The notes: generated from the letters alone by a model not told the origin. A stretch of DNA of 64,000 nucleotides from CAVZLD01 sp964522605 (GCA_964522605.1 CAZFWV010000003.1:4547-68546); one strand, 5' to 3'; shown: positions 37,418 to 47,204, counted from the stretch's first letter. A program made the numbers and translations.

Positions 37418-38437
37418 TCACGGCTGGCGGTGAGTCGTCTGCTGCATAGACACCTCCGCGGATCGCGTTGGAGCGTCGCCGGCGGCCTCATCGTCTTGCT
37501 TCGTTTGGTCAGGTGTTCGAAGAGTCTTCAAGTAGGCAATCAGCTGCAGAATCTCTTCTTCACTGATCTGGCCTTGATAGGTGGGCATCAGTTTCTGATA
37601 GCCAGCAACGACCTTGGCATTCGGTTCCAGAATCGACTCACGCAGGTAGGCATCGTCCGCAACTACGGTTGCTCCCCCTGTCAGCGGAACCTGACTCGCG
37701 TACAAATCGACTAGCGAAGGGCAGCGTCCACCCCCCTCAGCCACGTGGCAAGTCTGACAGCGAAGCTCCTCAAACAGTCTCTTCCCCGCCACCTCGGGAG
37801 TTTCATCCGTGCTCCCCTCGAGCCATTCGGCGTATTGCGTCGGCTCCATAACGACGACACGACCCCGCATTCGGGAATGGCTTGTGCCACAATACTCCGC
37901 ACAATACAAATCGTATTGGCCGGTTTTCGTCGCTTCGAACCAAACCTCGGTATACCGTCCCGGCAGCAGATCCTGTTTGATGCGAAAGGCGGGAATATAC
38001 AAACTGTGAATCACGTCTTCCGAAATCATGCGCAACCTCACCGGTTGCCCTACAGGCACATGCAACGTGTTGATCTCCCGCTTACCCTCGGCATGCTGAA
38101 TTCTCCACATCCATTGTTTTCCAACCACGTCAACTTCAAGGCAGTTGTCGGGAGGTTGGTGGAGTGTGAAGAAGAGTCTCGCCCCCCACGCAAACATGAT
38201 CATGGTCAAACCAAGTGGAATCAGCGACCATGCCAACTCGAGCAACCACACCTTGTCTTTTTTAACTGTGCGGTCGATCTTCTTTCCGCGACGGTATTTG
38301 ATCGCAAAGTAGACAATCGAACAGAAGATCAGCACCGTGAAGAAAGTGGCAACCGCCAATAAAAAGAAGTAGAGCATGTCAACACGTTGTGCGACAGTTG
38401 AAGCCCGCTCTGGAAAAATGCGAAACTGATCGTTCAT
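37418..38437 (-). CDS. coxB: Cytochrome c oxidase subunit II with fused cytochrome c domain (caa3)
   Basis: A 339-residue subunit II. Two N-terminal helices (MLYFFLLAVATFFTVLIFCS, LLELAWSLIPLGLTMIMFAW) anchor a periplasmic cupredoxin domain. The CuA ligands are visible in DVIHSLYIP and YCAEYCGTSHSRM. From about residue 215 a cytochrome c domain is fused, with the haem motif CQTCH and a distal Met in KLMPTYQG. This domain defines a caa3 oxidase that takes electrons from a carrier or directly from ActE/ActA of complex III. A 40-residue polar tail ends the protein. It follows sco by 12 bp. Confidence 0.95.
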   Translation of the reverse strand: MNDQFRIFPERASTVAQRVDMLYFFLLAVATFFTVLIFCSIVYFAIKYRRGKKIDRTVKKDKVWLLELAWSLIPLGLTMIMFAWGARLFFTLHQPPDNCLEVDVVGKQWMWRIQHAEGKREINTLHVPVGQPVRLRMISEDVIHSLYIPAFRIKQDLLPGRYTEVWFEATKTGQYDLYCAEYCGTSHSRMRGRVVVMEPTQYAEWLEGSTDETPEVAGKRLFEELRCQTCHVAEGGGRCPSLVDLYASQVPLTGGATVVADDAYLRESILEPNAKVVAGYQKLMPTYQGQISEEEILQLIAYLKTLRTPDQTKQDDEAAGDAPTRSAEVSMQQTTHRQP

Positions 38438-38449
38438 GCAAGTCTTGCT

Positions 38450-39373
38450 TTACGACTCATGCTCTATTGTGGATGTCTCCGGCGCACCCGTTGCGTCGAG
38501 GTGTTGCTTCCGAGAATCGCGTCGTAACATCCAGAAGATGCCGCCGAAGAGTACAACCAAGGTCCCGACTCCAGCGAGTCGCAGTGCGGTCATGATGGCG
38601 AATCCATATTTTCCGCTCGTCGGATCGTACTGATAACACAGGAGTAGTGCTCGGTCGCTCATAGTACCGATGTTTCCTCCCGAGGCATCGATCAAAGAGA
38701 ATCGCAGATCACGGGGCGGATATTCCACGCCGAAGAGATATCTCGATACGTGTCCTTCCGGAGTGAGAATGATTAAGGCGGCAGCGTGGGCATATTGGCC
38801 CCGCTTCTCGTCATACGTGTACCGAAACCCGACAGCATTCGTCAGTTGACGAATGTCAGGTTCCCTTCCGGTCAGGAAATACCATCCATCTTCCATATCG
38901 CCGCGATTGTAACCCTCGATCATTGTCTGACGCGCCGCGCGGGCCAATTCCGGGCCTTCTTCCGGATCAAAGCTAATCGTCAAGACCGTGAAATCCTCAC
39001 CCACACTCAGCTCCAGTGTGTCCAGACTCTTTCGCAATCCGTCCAATGTCATTTTGCATAGCATCGGACACCGGAAATAGACGAGATGCAAAATGACCGG
39101 TTTTCCTTGTTTGAAATATGTTTCGATCGAAACCAACTCTCCCGTATGGTCGCGAAACTGGAGATCTAATGGAATTTGTGCGTCGTACTTCTGGTCGATG
39201 CCGACGCGATCGAGCACACTTCCGGCATCGCGGCCCGTCTGTGCAACACTGAGGCTGCACATCAGGAAAACGGAAACTGCGATCCCAACCAGGGTGTAAC
39301 ACCTGCAGGCGAAGCGCCAGCCGATCTGGGCTGCGGCGCCAAGGCTCATTTCTTCGAACGAAGGACCGATCAT
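38450..39373 (-). CDS. sco: SCO1/SenC family copper chaperone
   Basis: A 307-residue membrane-anchored thioredoxin-fold protein. The copper-binding CPMLC motif and the later His (YAHAAALIIL) are in place. FRDHTGELVSIETYFKQGKPVILHLVYF is the typical strand-helix opening. An N-terminal hydrophobic helix (YTLVGIAVSVFLMCSLSVA) and a C-terminal one (LRLAGVGTLVVLFGGIFWML) are both present; the second is seen in Sco proteins of Act-cox operons. The reading frame extends to 39502 but there runs through a palindromic repeat; the start is at 39373 or 39349. It delivers copper to the CuA site of CoxB, encoded next. Confidence 0.9.
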   Translation of the reverse strand: MIGPSFEEMSLGAAAQIGWRFACRCYTLVGIAVSVFLMCSLSVAQTGRDAGSVLDRVGIDQKYDAQIPLDLQFRDHTGELVSIETYFKQGKPVILHLVYFRCPMLCKMTLDGLRKSLDTLELSVGEDFTVLTISFDPEEGPELARAARQTMIEGYNRGDMEDGWYFLTGREPDIRQLTNAVGFRYTYDEKRGQYAHAAALIILTPEGHVSRYLFGVEYPPRDLRFSLIDASGGNIGTMSDRALLLCYQYDPTSGKYGFAIMTALRLAGVGTLVVLFGGIFWMLRRDSRKQHLDATGAPETSTIEHES

Positions 39374-39382
39374 GCGGTTGCT

Positions 39383-39496
39383 TAGAAGCAGTTTCAAAAC
39401 TGGGATTCGAGAGGCAGAGGCTCCTGCCGAGCCGGCATTTGTCGCAATTTCGGCTCGGCGGGAACCTCGCCCTCCCAGTTTTGAAACCGCTTCTAG
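39383..39496. repeat. CTAG-bounded palindromic repeat, copy B
   Basis: A 114-bp palindromic element. It begins TAGAAGCAGTTTCAAAACTGGG and ends with the near-complement ending TTGAAACCGCTTCTAG; inner arms are AGGCTCCTGCCGAGCC and GGCTCGGCGGGAACCTC. It sits between the Act-operon small protein and sco, inside the respiratory transcript. The best-conserved copy of the family at its ends. Confidence 0.92.
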
Positions 39497-39498
39497 TC

Positions 39499-39873
39499 TC
39501 ATGTGTCATCCTCGGACTTCTCTTCGAGCGGCAACCCACGCTTAAGCAGCAACTCCTTCGCGCGCTCGATGGGAATGCGAGCGACGCCGTTCTCGCGATC
39601 CGTCCATCCGTATTCCGTCAATTGCCGTTGTTCGGAAATGCGTAGTGCACGCAGTTGAGCCGATTGGTCTGCAGTCGGCGGGATCGTATCTAACGCGGTC
39701 CAATAGCCATCCGCCAGCGTGGTGCGAGTCGTGGAAGCAACAAATGTTATACGCATCGCCACGAGAGCAGCAGCCACAAGCAGGGCCAAACCCGCCAATG
39801 TTATTAGCACGAAGCGTGCCGAAATGACGTTCGATTCGTAAACGGTCTCCTGGTTCTCGTTTTGAGTACGCAT
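39499..39873 (-). CDS. Small single-helix membrane protein of the Act-cox operon
   Basis: A 124-residue protein with one transmembrane helix at about residues 20-42 (ARFVLITLAGLALLVAAALV) and a periplasmic C-terminal part ending in a conserved-looking segment, YGWTDRENGVARIPIERAKELLLKRGLP. Similar small proteins with this YGW(V/T)D...ARIPI-A-ELL pattern are commonly found between ActF and Sco in such operons, so it is probably an assembly or structural factor of the complex. AAAGGA lies about 4 bases before the ATG; the gap from actF is 8 bp. Function is not established. Confidence 0.85.
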   Translation of the reverse strand: MRTQNENQETVYESNVISARFVLITLAGLALLVAAALVAMRITFVASTTRTTLADGYWTALDTIPPTADQSAQLRALRISEQRQLTEYGWTDRENGVARIPIERAKELLLKRGLPLEEKSEDDT

Positions 39874-39881
39874 TCGATCCT

Positions 39882-41096
39882 TTATCCAGTTGTGGGTTTT
39901 TGCGATTCGCGCCTTTCCGAACCAACTTTGCCGATCAGTTCGGCATCTCGTGAGGTTTGGGCTAGAGATAAGCTAAACAAAAAGACCCAAATACCCCCAA
40001 TTCCCAACAGAACAGTCAGATCAATCCAGGGCACAACAATCCGCTCTCGGTGGAATGTGGGCTGAATGATCCAGAACATGTCGAGAAAGCGGGCCACAAG
40101 CAAGAGCAGAGCAATCCCTAGCATCGCCGTCCGATTGCGTTTGATGTCACGTGACAGGAGGAGCAGAAATGGGACTGCGAAATGGCAGGCCACGACGGCC
40201 AGAAGGATCCACTGCCATCCGGCCCGCAATCGCTCTAGGTACCAGCCACTCTCTTCAGGCAGATTTCCAACCCAGATGATCAAGTACTGAGAAAAGGCGA
40301 AATACGTCCAAAGCATGACAAACGCAAGCAGCAGATTGCCCAAGTCATGCAAACATCGCGTTTCGTCATTTGGCAATCCGCGCGTGAAACCCCATTGTGT
40401 TTGGCAGAAGATCGAGAACACGATCGCTGCGAGTTGGGCATCCGCAATGATAATCCCCCCGAAAATCGTGGAATACCACTTTGGTTCCAGCGACATGATC
40501 CAATCGATGGCGGCGAACGTGACGGTCAACGCGAGCAGGACCAGGCCAAAAGCGCTCACACCACGTGCGACGGAGGTCACCTGGCGCAAATGGGCCCATC
40601 GTTTCCGTCCCGCGACTCCAGCCAGGATCAGCCAGATTGTGAAGTAGAGCGTAGCGCGAGAGCGAAAGGACGTCACAGATAGATACGCAAGTTTGCTGTC
40701 GGAAAAGCCCAGGGACTCGCGCACACTCGTCGCCCATCCGTATAGCCATTCCACGCGTAGCGCAATCGGAATGAAAAGGACCGCCATCAGGGGAAGCGTA
40801 ACGAGTGTCGCTCTCCAGTAAGGACGAACGCTGTGGCCCCAGGCGCCCCCGACTAAGTTATGGAGCAGCAAGAGCCCCAGACACCCAAGGGACATGCTCC
40901 ACCAGAACACGTAACCGACCAGATACGCCTGGAGCGACCTTTGTGCATCCGTGAAAACGGCGACGGCGAACAAGAGAACGCCGATGACCGCAATGATCGC
41001 GGATGTGCGCCGGAATTTCGTTAGGTTCGTGGAAGTCGCCATCTCGTTGCTGATAGTTGCTACACCGTCATTCGTCGTGCGCGTCGGAACTCGCAT
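39882..41096 (-). CDS. actF: Alternative complex III subunit ActF (quinol oxidoreductase membrane subunit)
   Basis: A 404-residue polytopic membrane protein of about 10 helices matching ActF, a second NrfD-like quinone-binding membrane subunit of alternative complex III. Typical parts are AYLVGYVFWWSMSLGCLGLLLLHNLVGGAWGHSVRPYW (given here in pieces: FWWSMSLGCLG, LLLHNLVGGAWG), the helix AAIDWIMSLEPKWYSTIFG and YFAFSQYLIIWVGNLPEE. The start is either 41096, 3 bases after the ActE stop, or ATG 41042. It passes reducing equivalents or protons between quinol and the haem/FeS subunits; the mechanism follows from structures of homologous complexes. Confidence 0.9.
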   Translation of the reverse strand: MRVPTRTTNDGVATISNEMATSTNLTKFRRTSAIIAVIGVLLFAVAVFTDAQRSLQAYLVGYVFWWSMSLGCLGLLLLHNLVGGAWGHSVRPYWRATLVTLPLMAVLFIPIALRVEWLYGWATSVRESLGFSDSKLAYLSVTSFRSRATLYFTIWLILAGVAGRKRWAHLRQVTSVARGVSAFGLVLLALTVTFAAIDWIMSLEPKWYSTIFGGIIIADAQLAAIVFSIFCQTQWGFTRGLPNDETRCLHDLGNLLLAFVMLWTYFAFSQYLIIWVGNLPEESGWYLERLRAGWQWILLAVVACHFAVPFLLLLSRDIKRNRTAMLGIALLLLVARFLDMFWIIQPTFHRERIVVPWIDLTVLLGIGGIWVFLFSLSLAQTSRDAELIGKVGSERRESQKPTTG

Positions 41097-41099
41097 CGG

Positions 41100-41789
41100 C
41101 TATTGCGCCGCGGGGTCGCCCTCGAAGTGCTCCAGGTCGGACGATTCCAAGTCGTCGATGGGTACTTGCTGACTCAACTGCAAAGCACGGACATAGGCGG
41201 CGATTGCCCAACGGTCTGCCGCTGGAATCTGATCACGGTGGTCAGGCATTCGCCCAAAGCCGTTGGTAATCACATCAAAGTAATGGCCGATTGGAGCGGT
41301 ACGTAAGCGTTCGCTATGGAATGTGGGAGGTGGCGGAAAACCTCGCTGGACAACCATCCCGCGTCCTGTTCCGACGCGATCGTGGCACGGCGCGCAGAAA
41401 ATATTGAATCGTTGCTCTCCCCGGTCGAGTAGTTCCTTTGTCAACGGCATCGGCAGGGAGGCGGCCAAGACACCCTGCTGCTTACCGAAATAGAAGTGTT
41501 GGTCAATACGCAGCTGACCGCGCGCGACGGTTCCTTGCGGCGGTTCGCGTGATGCGCGTCCATCGGGAAAGAAATCGCTGGATGCCAGTGCTTCGTATCT
41601 TGGCTGGTCTCCCATGTCCTGTCGGCAGCCGGTGACGAGGAACGCGCTCGAGCAAAGCAGCAAAATCACAATCCGCGGAGTGTCAGGCGCGATGACTTCA
41701 GTCGCGCGAACAACGTCAGATCGAGTGGTACAGACAGGACCTGACTCGGACGGACGTTCCTGCGATTCGGAAATCCTACAGGGGAACAT
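41100..41789 (-). CDS. actE: Alternative complex III subunit ActE (monohaem cytochrome c lipoprotein)
   Basis: A 229-residue cytochrome c. The haem motif CAPCH lies in GEQRFNIFCAPCHDRVGTGRG and the distal Met in RMPDHRDQIPAADRW, both typical of ActE. A lipoprotein-type signal, IVILLLCSSAFLVTGC, suggests membrane anchoring. The ATG at 41789 lies inside the 3' end of actD (14-base overlap) with GAGG 6 bases upstream, so translation is probably coupled. The N-terminus has about 40 residues before the hydrophobic stretch, longer than a usual lipoprotein signal. Electrons from complex III leave through ActE toward the caa3 oxidase. Confidence 0.9.
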   Translation of the reverse strand: MFPCRISESQERPSESGPVCTTRSDVVRATEVIAPDTPRIVILLLCSSAFLVTGCRQDMGDQPRYEALASSDFFPDGRASREPPQGTVARGQLRIDQHFYFGKQQGVLAASLPMPLTKELLDRGEQRFNIFCAPCHDRVGTGRGMVVQRGFPPPPTFHSERLRTAPIGHYFDVITNGFGRMPDHRDQIPAADRWAIAAYVRALQLSQQVPIDDLESSDLEHFEGDPAAQ

Positions 41790-42366
41790 CGATGACCTCG
41801 ATTGCTTCCAAGTCATGAAGTATCTGTCGTGTCGCGACCCGATCGAACTGGGGATCACTTGCCTCGATGCATACAAAAAACGCGTCTCGCGAGGCACGAT
41901 CGAATTGGCGTACATCAAACAGTGGATGATGAGGCATCGGTAGGCGATTGAGGGCCAGCATGCCCAGTACCGCGGACAATGCGCCCACGAGGATTGTGGT
42001 TTCAAACGTAATCGGCATGAATGAGGGCCAACTGTTCAGAGGGCGACCGCCGACATTGAGTGGGTAATGAGCTACGGCAACCCAGTATTGCAACCCGAAG
42101 CCACACATGAGTCCGATCACGCCACCGGCGAGGACGATCCGAGAAACTCCCGTACGCGTCATACCAAGAGCCTCGCCGAGTCCCTCGACAGGGAATGGGG
42201 CAAATGCATCGGTTTGACGGTAGCCCGCCTCCGTAATGCGATGCACCGCCTTGAGCAGTGACTCCGCATCCTTAAATTCAGCGAGTATCCCATACAGCTT
42301 CGCGTTTTCGTCCCGCATGTTTTCGATAGACGATTTCAATTGTTCTTTCCTCGCTTCGTCCGACAC
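41776..42366 (-). CDS. actD: Alternative complex III subunit ActD (DUF3341)
   Basis: A 196-residue membrane protein of the DUF3341 family. Family blocks are clear: YGILAEFKDAESLLKAVHRI, YRQTDAFAPFPVEGL, the first helix VLAGGVIGLMCGFGLQYW, YPLNVGGRPLNSWPSFMPIT, the second helix ILVGALSAVLGMLAL, and HPLFDVRQFDRASRDAFF. It has no redox centre and is structural. It follows actC after 205 bp, the largest gap inside the Act cluster, and overlaps actE by 14 bases. Confidence 0.93.
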   Translation of the reverse strand: MSDEARKEQLKSSIENMRDENAKLYGILAEFKDAESLLKAVHRITEAGYRQTDAFAPFPVEGLGEALGMTRTGVSRIVLAGGVIGLMCGFGLQYWVAVAHYPLNVGGRPLNSWPSFMPITFETTILVGALSAVLGMLALNRLPMPHHPLFDVRQFDRASRDAFFVCIEASDPQFDRVATRQILHDLEAIEVIDVPL

Positions 42367-42571
42367 GTTTGTGACTTTGGCCTCAGCGGTGACTCAGAAA
42401 TAAAATAACTTCGGCATCTTGGTTTTCTCGTTTCACCACTTGCCCAGCGGGGCGCGGAGGATCCCTCCTACCCGCGGGGCGATACCCGCACGGTTAAACG
42501 AGGAAGTTGTTCCTGAGTCGTTGCTCAGCGGACCAGCCAGCGTGGGCTGCACCGACGTCCTCGTGGCGAAA

Positions 42572-43945
42572 TCATGCGGTCTGTCCTTCACGGCGACTTT
42601 CTTCCTCCAGAAGTTCGCGTACTTCAAAGATGGAAATCATGGGCAACAATCTGACAAACAGGAAAAGCAGTGAGAGGAACAGCCCGATCGACCCGATCAG
42701 CGTCGCCCAGTCCCAGAATGTGGGCGTATACATTCCCCACGACGACGGTAAAAAGTCGCGGTGTAGGCTCACTGCAACGATAATGAATCGCTCCAGCCAC
42801 ATTCCTGTGTTGATGACCAACGACAGGACAAACAGGAGAAGCGTTTGCCGACGAACCGCAGGGATCCAGAGAATCTGCGGAATCAGAAGATTGCAGGCTA
42901 GCAGGGCCCAATACCATTGCGCGTAGGGCCCGAAGAGCCGGTTCAACATCATGTACTGTTCGAATTCGTTACCGCTATACCAGGACATGAATCCTTCCAT
43001 TAAGTAGCCGTACGCAACCACGAGACCGCTGGCAAGCATGACCTTCGCCATGTTATCCAAGTGTCGATCGGTCACTAGACTCTGTAGGCCATAGACTGCC
43101 CTCAGCGGAATCGCGAGGGTCAAGACCATGGCAAATCCCGAGTAGATGGCTCCGGCAACAAAGTAAGGCGGGAAAACGGTGGAGTGCCATCCCGGCAGGA
43201 TTCCGACCGTGAAGTCGTAGCTGACTATCGTGTGGACGGATACCACTAATGGTGTGGCCAAGGCGGCGAGCAGCAGGTACGCACGCTGATACCTTCGCCA
43301 GTGCCTGGCCGAATTGCGCCACCCCATGGCCAACACACCATAGGCAATCGCGGCAGATCGTAACCGCGTTCGATCGCGTAGTGTCGCAAAGTCCGGGATT
43401 AAGCCGAGGTACCAGAACAACAGGGATACCGTGGCGTACGTTCCCACCGCGAAGAAATCCCAGGTCAGGGGACTGCGGAATTGCGGCCACACGGTGGTCG
43501 TCGACGGATAGGGAATCAGGTAATAGAAATACTGTGGCCGCCCCAGATGGAGCAGAGGAAACAGCCCGGCGCAAGCAACGGCAAAGAGTGTCATCGCCTC
43601 TGCAAAGCGGTTAATCGAAGTCCGCCATTCCTGCCTTAACAGCAGCAGGATGGCCGAAATCAGCGTCCCCGCATGACCGATTCCGATCCACCAGACGAAA
43701 TTGACAATCGCAAAGCCCCAGGCAACAGGGATGTTGATTCCCCAGACGCCCACTCCTCGAGCAAATAGGTAGGCGATCGACCAGAACAGCAGAAGGACGA
43801 GCAGGAACGTCACGAAGAAGCCCGCTAGCCACCCACGCGTTGTGCCTCGCGTGAGCACGATTGCGCTGATCTTATCGCTAACGGAGGCGAAGGTCTCTCC
43901 CCGCTCGATCAATCGCGTTTCGTGATCCTTGCCGACTCCGGGCAT
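42572..43945 (-). CDS. actC: Alternative complex III subunit ActC (NrfD/PsrC-like)
   Basis: A 457-residue polytopic membrane protein of the NrfD/PsrC family with about 10 helices. Typical blocks are [89 protein letters not shown] and [12 protein letters not shown]. It binds menaquinol and forms the main membrane partner of ActB. The C-terminal tail ([18 protein letters not shown]) is cytoplasmic. It lies 114 bp after actB in the same orientation. Confidence 0.93.
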   Translation of the reverse strand: MPGVGKDHETRLIERGETFASVSDKISAIVLTRGTTRGWLAGFFVTFLLVLLLFWSIAYLFARGVGVWGINIPVAWGFAIVNFVWWIGIGHAGTLISAILLLLRQEWRTSINRFAEAMTLFAVACAGLFPLLHLGRPQYFYYLIPYPSTTTVWPQFRSPLTWDFFAVGTYATVSLLFWYLGLIPDFATLRDRTRLRSAAIAYGVLAMGWRNSARHWRRYQRAYLLLAALATPLVVSVHTIVSYDFTVGILPGWHSTVFPPYFVAGAIYSGFAMVLTLAIPLRAVYGLQSLVTDRHLDNMAKVMLASGLVVAYGYLMEGFMSWYSGNEFEQYMMLNRLFGPYAQWYWALLACNLLIPQILWIPAVRRQTLLLFVLSLVINTGMWLERFIIVAVSLHRDFLPSSWGMYTPTFWDWATLIGSIGLFLSLLFLFVRLLPMISIFEVRELLEEESRREGQTA

Positions 43946-44059
43946 CTCGTGCCTTTCCTGTTCCTTCCATTTTCCAAATTGGCAGACACCATCACCGTCC
44001 GAAGCGCCATTTCCGTTCCGGATGTACGCATCCGGTGTGTCCTCGAATGAGCGAGCACC

Positions 44060-47000
44060 TTACAACAATCGCGGATTCGGATTGCGGATTGCCGCGGAGT
44101 AGGAGGTTCTTGGCCGCGTGTTCAGTTCACCGAGCAGATCGTAGTTCAATGGTTGGTCTTTTCTTTCATTGACCCGACTGGACGGGTTGTTCAAATCGCC
44201 GAATTCAATCGCGTTGGACGGGCAGCTCGCCTGGCAAGCCGTTACCACTTCCCCGTCACGAATTGAGCGGCCTTCCTTTTCTGCGGTAATCCGTCCCGCA
44301 TTAATCCGCTGCACACAATAGGTGCATTTCTCCATGACGCCTCGATTACGGACAGTCACATCCGGATTCCGCAGCAATTTGAGAACGGGCGTGTCCGTGT
44401 CAGAGTACTGCAGGAAATTGAATCTTCGGACCTTGTACGGGCAATTATTTGAGCAGTAACGCGTACCTACGCAACGGTTGTAGATCATCTGATTCAATCC
44501 CTCATCGCCATGGACTGTGGCGTGGACGGGACACACGACTTCGCAGGGCGCCAACTCGCAATGCACACAGGCTACGGGTTGGTGCAGAATCGACGGACTG
44601 GCTAGTTCACCTTCGTAATAACGATCAATGCGCAACCAGTGCATCGCGCGTCCACGGCGAACCTGATCTTTGCCAACCACGGGAACGTTGTTCTCCGCTT
44701 GGCAGGCAACCACGCAGGCATTGCAGCCGGTGCATGCGTTCAGGTCAATCGCCATCCCCCACTTGTACCCTTCGTATTCATATGTCGGATAGAACGACAC
44801 GTCGGACGCTTCGTGGGTGGATTCGACGAAATTGGGATGCTTCGGATTTGTTTTCCATTCCGCAAGGGTCCCGAAACGAACGAGATCGCGACCTTCCATC
44901 AGCCAATGGTTCTGCGTTGTCGCCAAGCGGTGCTTCGCGTCCAGCCTGCGGAGCGACGCCCCTATTGCAGACCACGGAGAATCGCGGGTTCGCAGAGGAT
45001 AGCTGTTAAATCCCGTCCCGCTCCCGACCGTACCCGCTTGAGTTCGACCATAGCCAAAATGCACAGTTACGACGCGATCCGGCTGGCCAGGGAAGATCCA
45101 CACGGGAAATGTCGCGGTACGATCGTCGATCTTGATTTCGACCAGGTCTTCATTCTCCAGAGCGAGTTGTCTTGCAGTCTGAGGGCTGATCAGCGCGGCG
45201 TTATCCCAGGTCAGTTTAGTTAGCGGTTTGGGAAGTTCCTGCAGCCAGGCATTGTTGGCGAACCGTCCATCGTCAATTGTGGGATCGGCGCGAAAGACCA
45301 AGACAAGCGACGAGTCTGCCGTTTCATCAGCGGTCGTTCTGTCCTCGATTGCATCCGATGCCCACTGAATCGACGCACGAACCCGGGGCAACTCCGTTCC
45401 TGGAAGCACACCTTCGTGGAGTGCTTTCTGCCACCAATCGTCGAATGATGCCACCGATTCATCGATTTGAGGTTTCCAGTGTTGACGAACGATCTGATAC
45501 GCTTTCTGGCCCGGTTGGCCCAGAAGAACTGCCAGTAGATCGTGATGAGATACATTGTTGTAGAGCGGTGCAATCAACGGTTGTATGATCGACACGGTTC
45601 CATCGTAGGCGCGAGTATCACTCCACGATTCCAGGAAATGCTGAGCCGGAATGTGCCAATGACACCTTTCGGAAGTCTCGTCCTCTTCAAGACTCAAATG
45701 CACACGAAACGAAACTTGCTCCAGGGCATGGCTGAATTCCAAGTCGGCGGGAGCCGTAAATACCGGATTGCCGCCGAGGATTATGAGGACCTCAACTTGC
45801 TTCGCGCGCATCGCATCTGCTAGTTCCTGGATCGACTCCGACTCGATGACGGGTCGGGCGGCGACCGGCTCGATATATTCGATCGTCCTTCCCACGTTGC
45901 CTAGGCGCTCGTTGATCGCATGCACGAGCGCCTGCACAACGGGTGGCTGTGTGGGACCCGCAAGCACCAGGCTGGTTCCCGCTGGTCGATCATGCTCGAG
46001 ATCAGCCGCAACCTCTCGAGCCCATTTCGCCAGCTCACTTGAAGACGCATTGTCGGTCGACTCGTGTGCTTTCATCCAAGTGGAGGGCAATTCGACGTTT
46101 AGCTGCCTCGACAACTGAAACGCAAATGCGGTAATTTCATCGGGCGTGACGGACAACCGATGGTCCGCGCGGGCTCCAGTAAGCGTCGGAGTGCTCTCGA
46201 CTACGTAAAGCCGACTCATCTCGGCAGCAGCATCAGGCGAGATCGTCTTCCTGCGTTCGGCGAAGTCGGCCGCGTAGCGCAAATGACCTGGGCCGGTCAC
46301 CAAGAAATCGGCATCCAAAGACAGAACGACATCGGCTCGGTCCAGGTGGTAGATTGCATCCAGATCTTTGCCGAATGCAAGACGCATCCCCGAGCGTACG
46401 TGGTCTTGGTGGCAAGGATCGTACTGGTGCCAGCTGGCCTGCGGATAAAGACGCAGCAACTGACGAAGTTGATCGAAAGTTGTTGGTGAGACGATTGTTT
46501 CGGTCAGGATCCGCAGTCCCGCCCCCTGCCTCTCTTTCTGACGGCGCATTTGCGAATTGATTTCCGTCAGGAAGGAATCCCAAGTGGCAATCTTTCCGTG
46601 TCGCATGAGCGTCTGAGACCGGTCGGGGTCGTACAGCGTGAGCAAGGAAGCTTGAGCGACCGCATTCGTCGCGCCCGATTGCACGGTTCGATCCGCGTCA
46701 CTTCGGTTCCCCGGAGTGCCCGGATGGAGTGGGTTCCCTTCCACTTTCGTGGGTCGCCCTTCGTGCGATTCGACGAGCAGTCCGATCGCCGAACCGTGCA
46801 GCTCCATCGCAGTCGCATAGTACAGCGGTTTTCCCGCCACGATCTGCTCCGGTTGTCGGACATAGGGAACAATCTCCTCATCGGGGATGCGAGTGCATCC
46901 CACTGCGCCGGCGAGGCTTAGCGAAGCCCCCATCAACCGAAGGAACTCACGTCGAGACGTCGCGTTGCCCCACGAATCGGCCTGTTCTGGAAACTCTCGC

Positions 47001-47146
47001 GCAAGACCACGCCAAAACTCGGCCGTTCCGGCAAGCTCATCGAGACTACGCCAGGTGCTAGGAACGGTACTGCCTCTCCTACCATTCTCTGCATCTGCAG
47101 AACTGACTTTGGCCGTCGATCCGTGGAGCTTCTGTTTTCTGCCCAT
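44060..47146 (-). CDS. actB: Alternative complex III subunit ActB (molybdopterin-oxidoreductase-like / iron-sulfur)
   Basis: A 1028-residue fusion of a molybdopterin-oxidoreductase-like large domain and a ferredoxin-type domain. Near residue 65 it has the twin-arginine-variant signal SRREFLRLMGASLSLAG followed by a Cys (AVGC), as in other ActB proteins. In characterised homologues the large domain binds no molybdenum cofactor. The C-terminal part carries four Cys clusters: CTGCNACVVAC, CVHCELAPCEVVC, CVGTRYCSNNCPYKVRRF and CTYCVQRI...CQASCPSNA, for three 4Fe-4S and one 3Fe-4S centres. It carries electrons between quinol and the haems of ActA. The start 47146 is preferred to 47188. Confidence 0.93.
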   Translation of the reverse strand: MGRKQKLHGSTAKVSSADAENGRRGSTVPSTWRSLDELAGTAEFWRGLAREFPEQADSWGNATSRREFLRLMGASLSLAGAVGCTRIPDEEIVPYVRQPEQIVAGKPLYYATAMELHGSAIGLLVESHEGRPTKVEGNPLHPGTPGNRSDADRTVQSGATNAVAQASLLTLYDPDRSQTLMRHGKIATWDSFLTEINSQMRRQKERQGAGLRILTETIVSPTTFDQLRQLLRLYPQASWHQYDPCHQDHVRSGMRLAFGKDLDAIYHLDRADVVLSLDADFLVTGPGHLRYAADFAERRKTISPDAAAEMSRLYVVESTPTLTGARADHRLSVTPDEITAFAFQLSRQLNVELPSTWMKAHESTDNASSSELAKWAREVAADLEHDRPAGTSLVLAGPTQPPVVQALVHAINERLGNVGRTIEYIEPVAARPVIESESIQELADAMRAKQVEVLIILGGNPVFTAPADLEFSHALEQVSFRVHLSLEEDETSERCHWHIPAQHFLESWSDTRAYDGTVSIIQPLIAPLYNNVSHHDLLAVLLGQPGQKAYQIVRQHWKPQIDESVASFDDWWQKALHEGVLPGTELPRVRASIQWASDAIEDRTTADETADSSLVLVFRADPTIDDGRFANNAWLQELPKPLTKLTWDNAALISPQTARQLALENEDLVEIKIDDRTATFPVWIFPGQPDRVVTVHFGYGRTQAGTVGSGTGFNSYPLRTRDSPWSAIGASLRRLDAKHRLATTQNHWLMEGRDLVRFGTLAEWKTNPKHPNFVESTHEASDVSFYPTYEYEGYKWGMAIDLNACTGCNACVVACQAENNVPVVGKDQVRRGRAMHWLRIDRYYEGELASPSILHQPVACVHCELAPCEVVCPVHATVHGDEGLNQMIYNRCVGTRYCSNNCPYKVRRFNFLQYSDTDTPVLKLLRNPDVTVRNRGVMEKCTYCVQRINAGRITAEKEGRSIRDGEVVTACQASCPSNAIEFGDLNNPSSRVNERKDQPLNYDLLGELNTRPRTSYSAAIRNPNPRLL

Positions 47147-47204
47147 GAAAGAATCCGTGGTATTTGTGAATTTCTGTTTTCGGTTCACGCCGATTCACAT
47201 TCCT

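Noticed and set aside
39374..39502. N-terminal extension of the Sco protein
   Set aside because: The in-frame upstream codons are those of the repeat at 39383-39496, so the Sco start must be at or after 39373.
44060..47146. ActB as a catalytic molybdenum enzyme
   Set aside because: The large domain resembles molybdopterin oxidoreductases, but in the ActB family this domain is known to lack the cofactor, and the operon context is alternative complex III.
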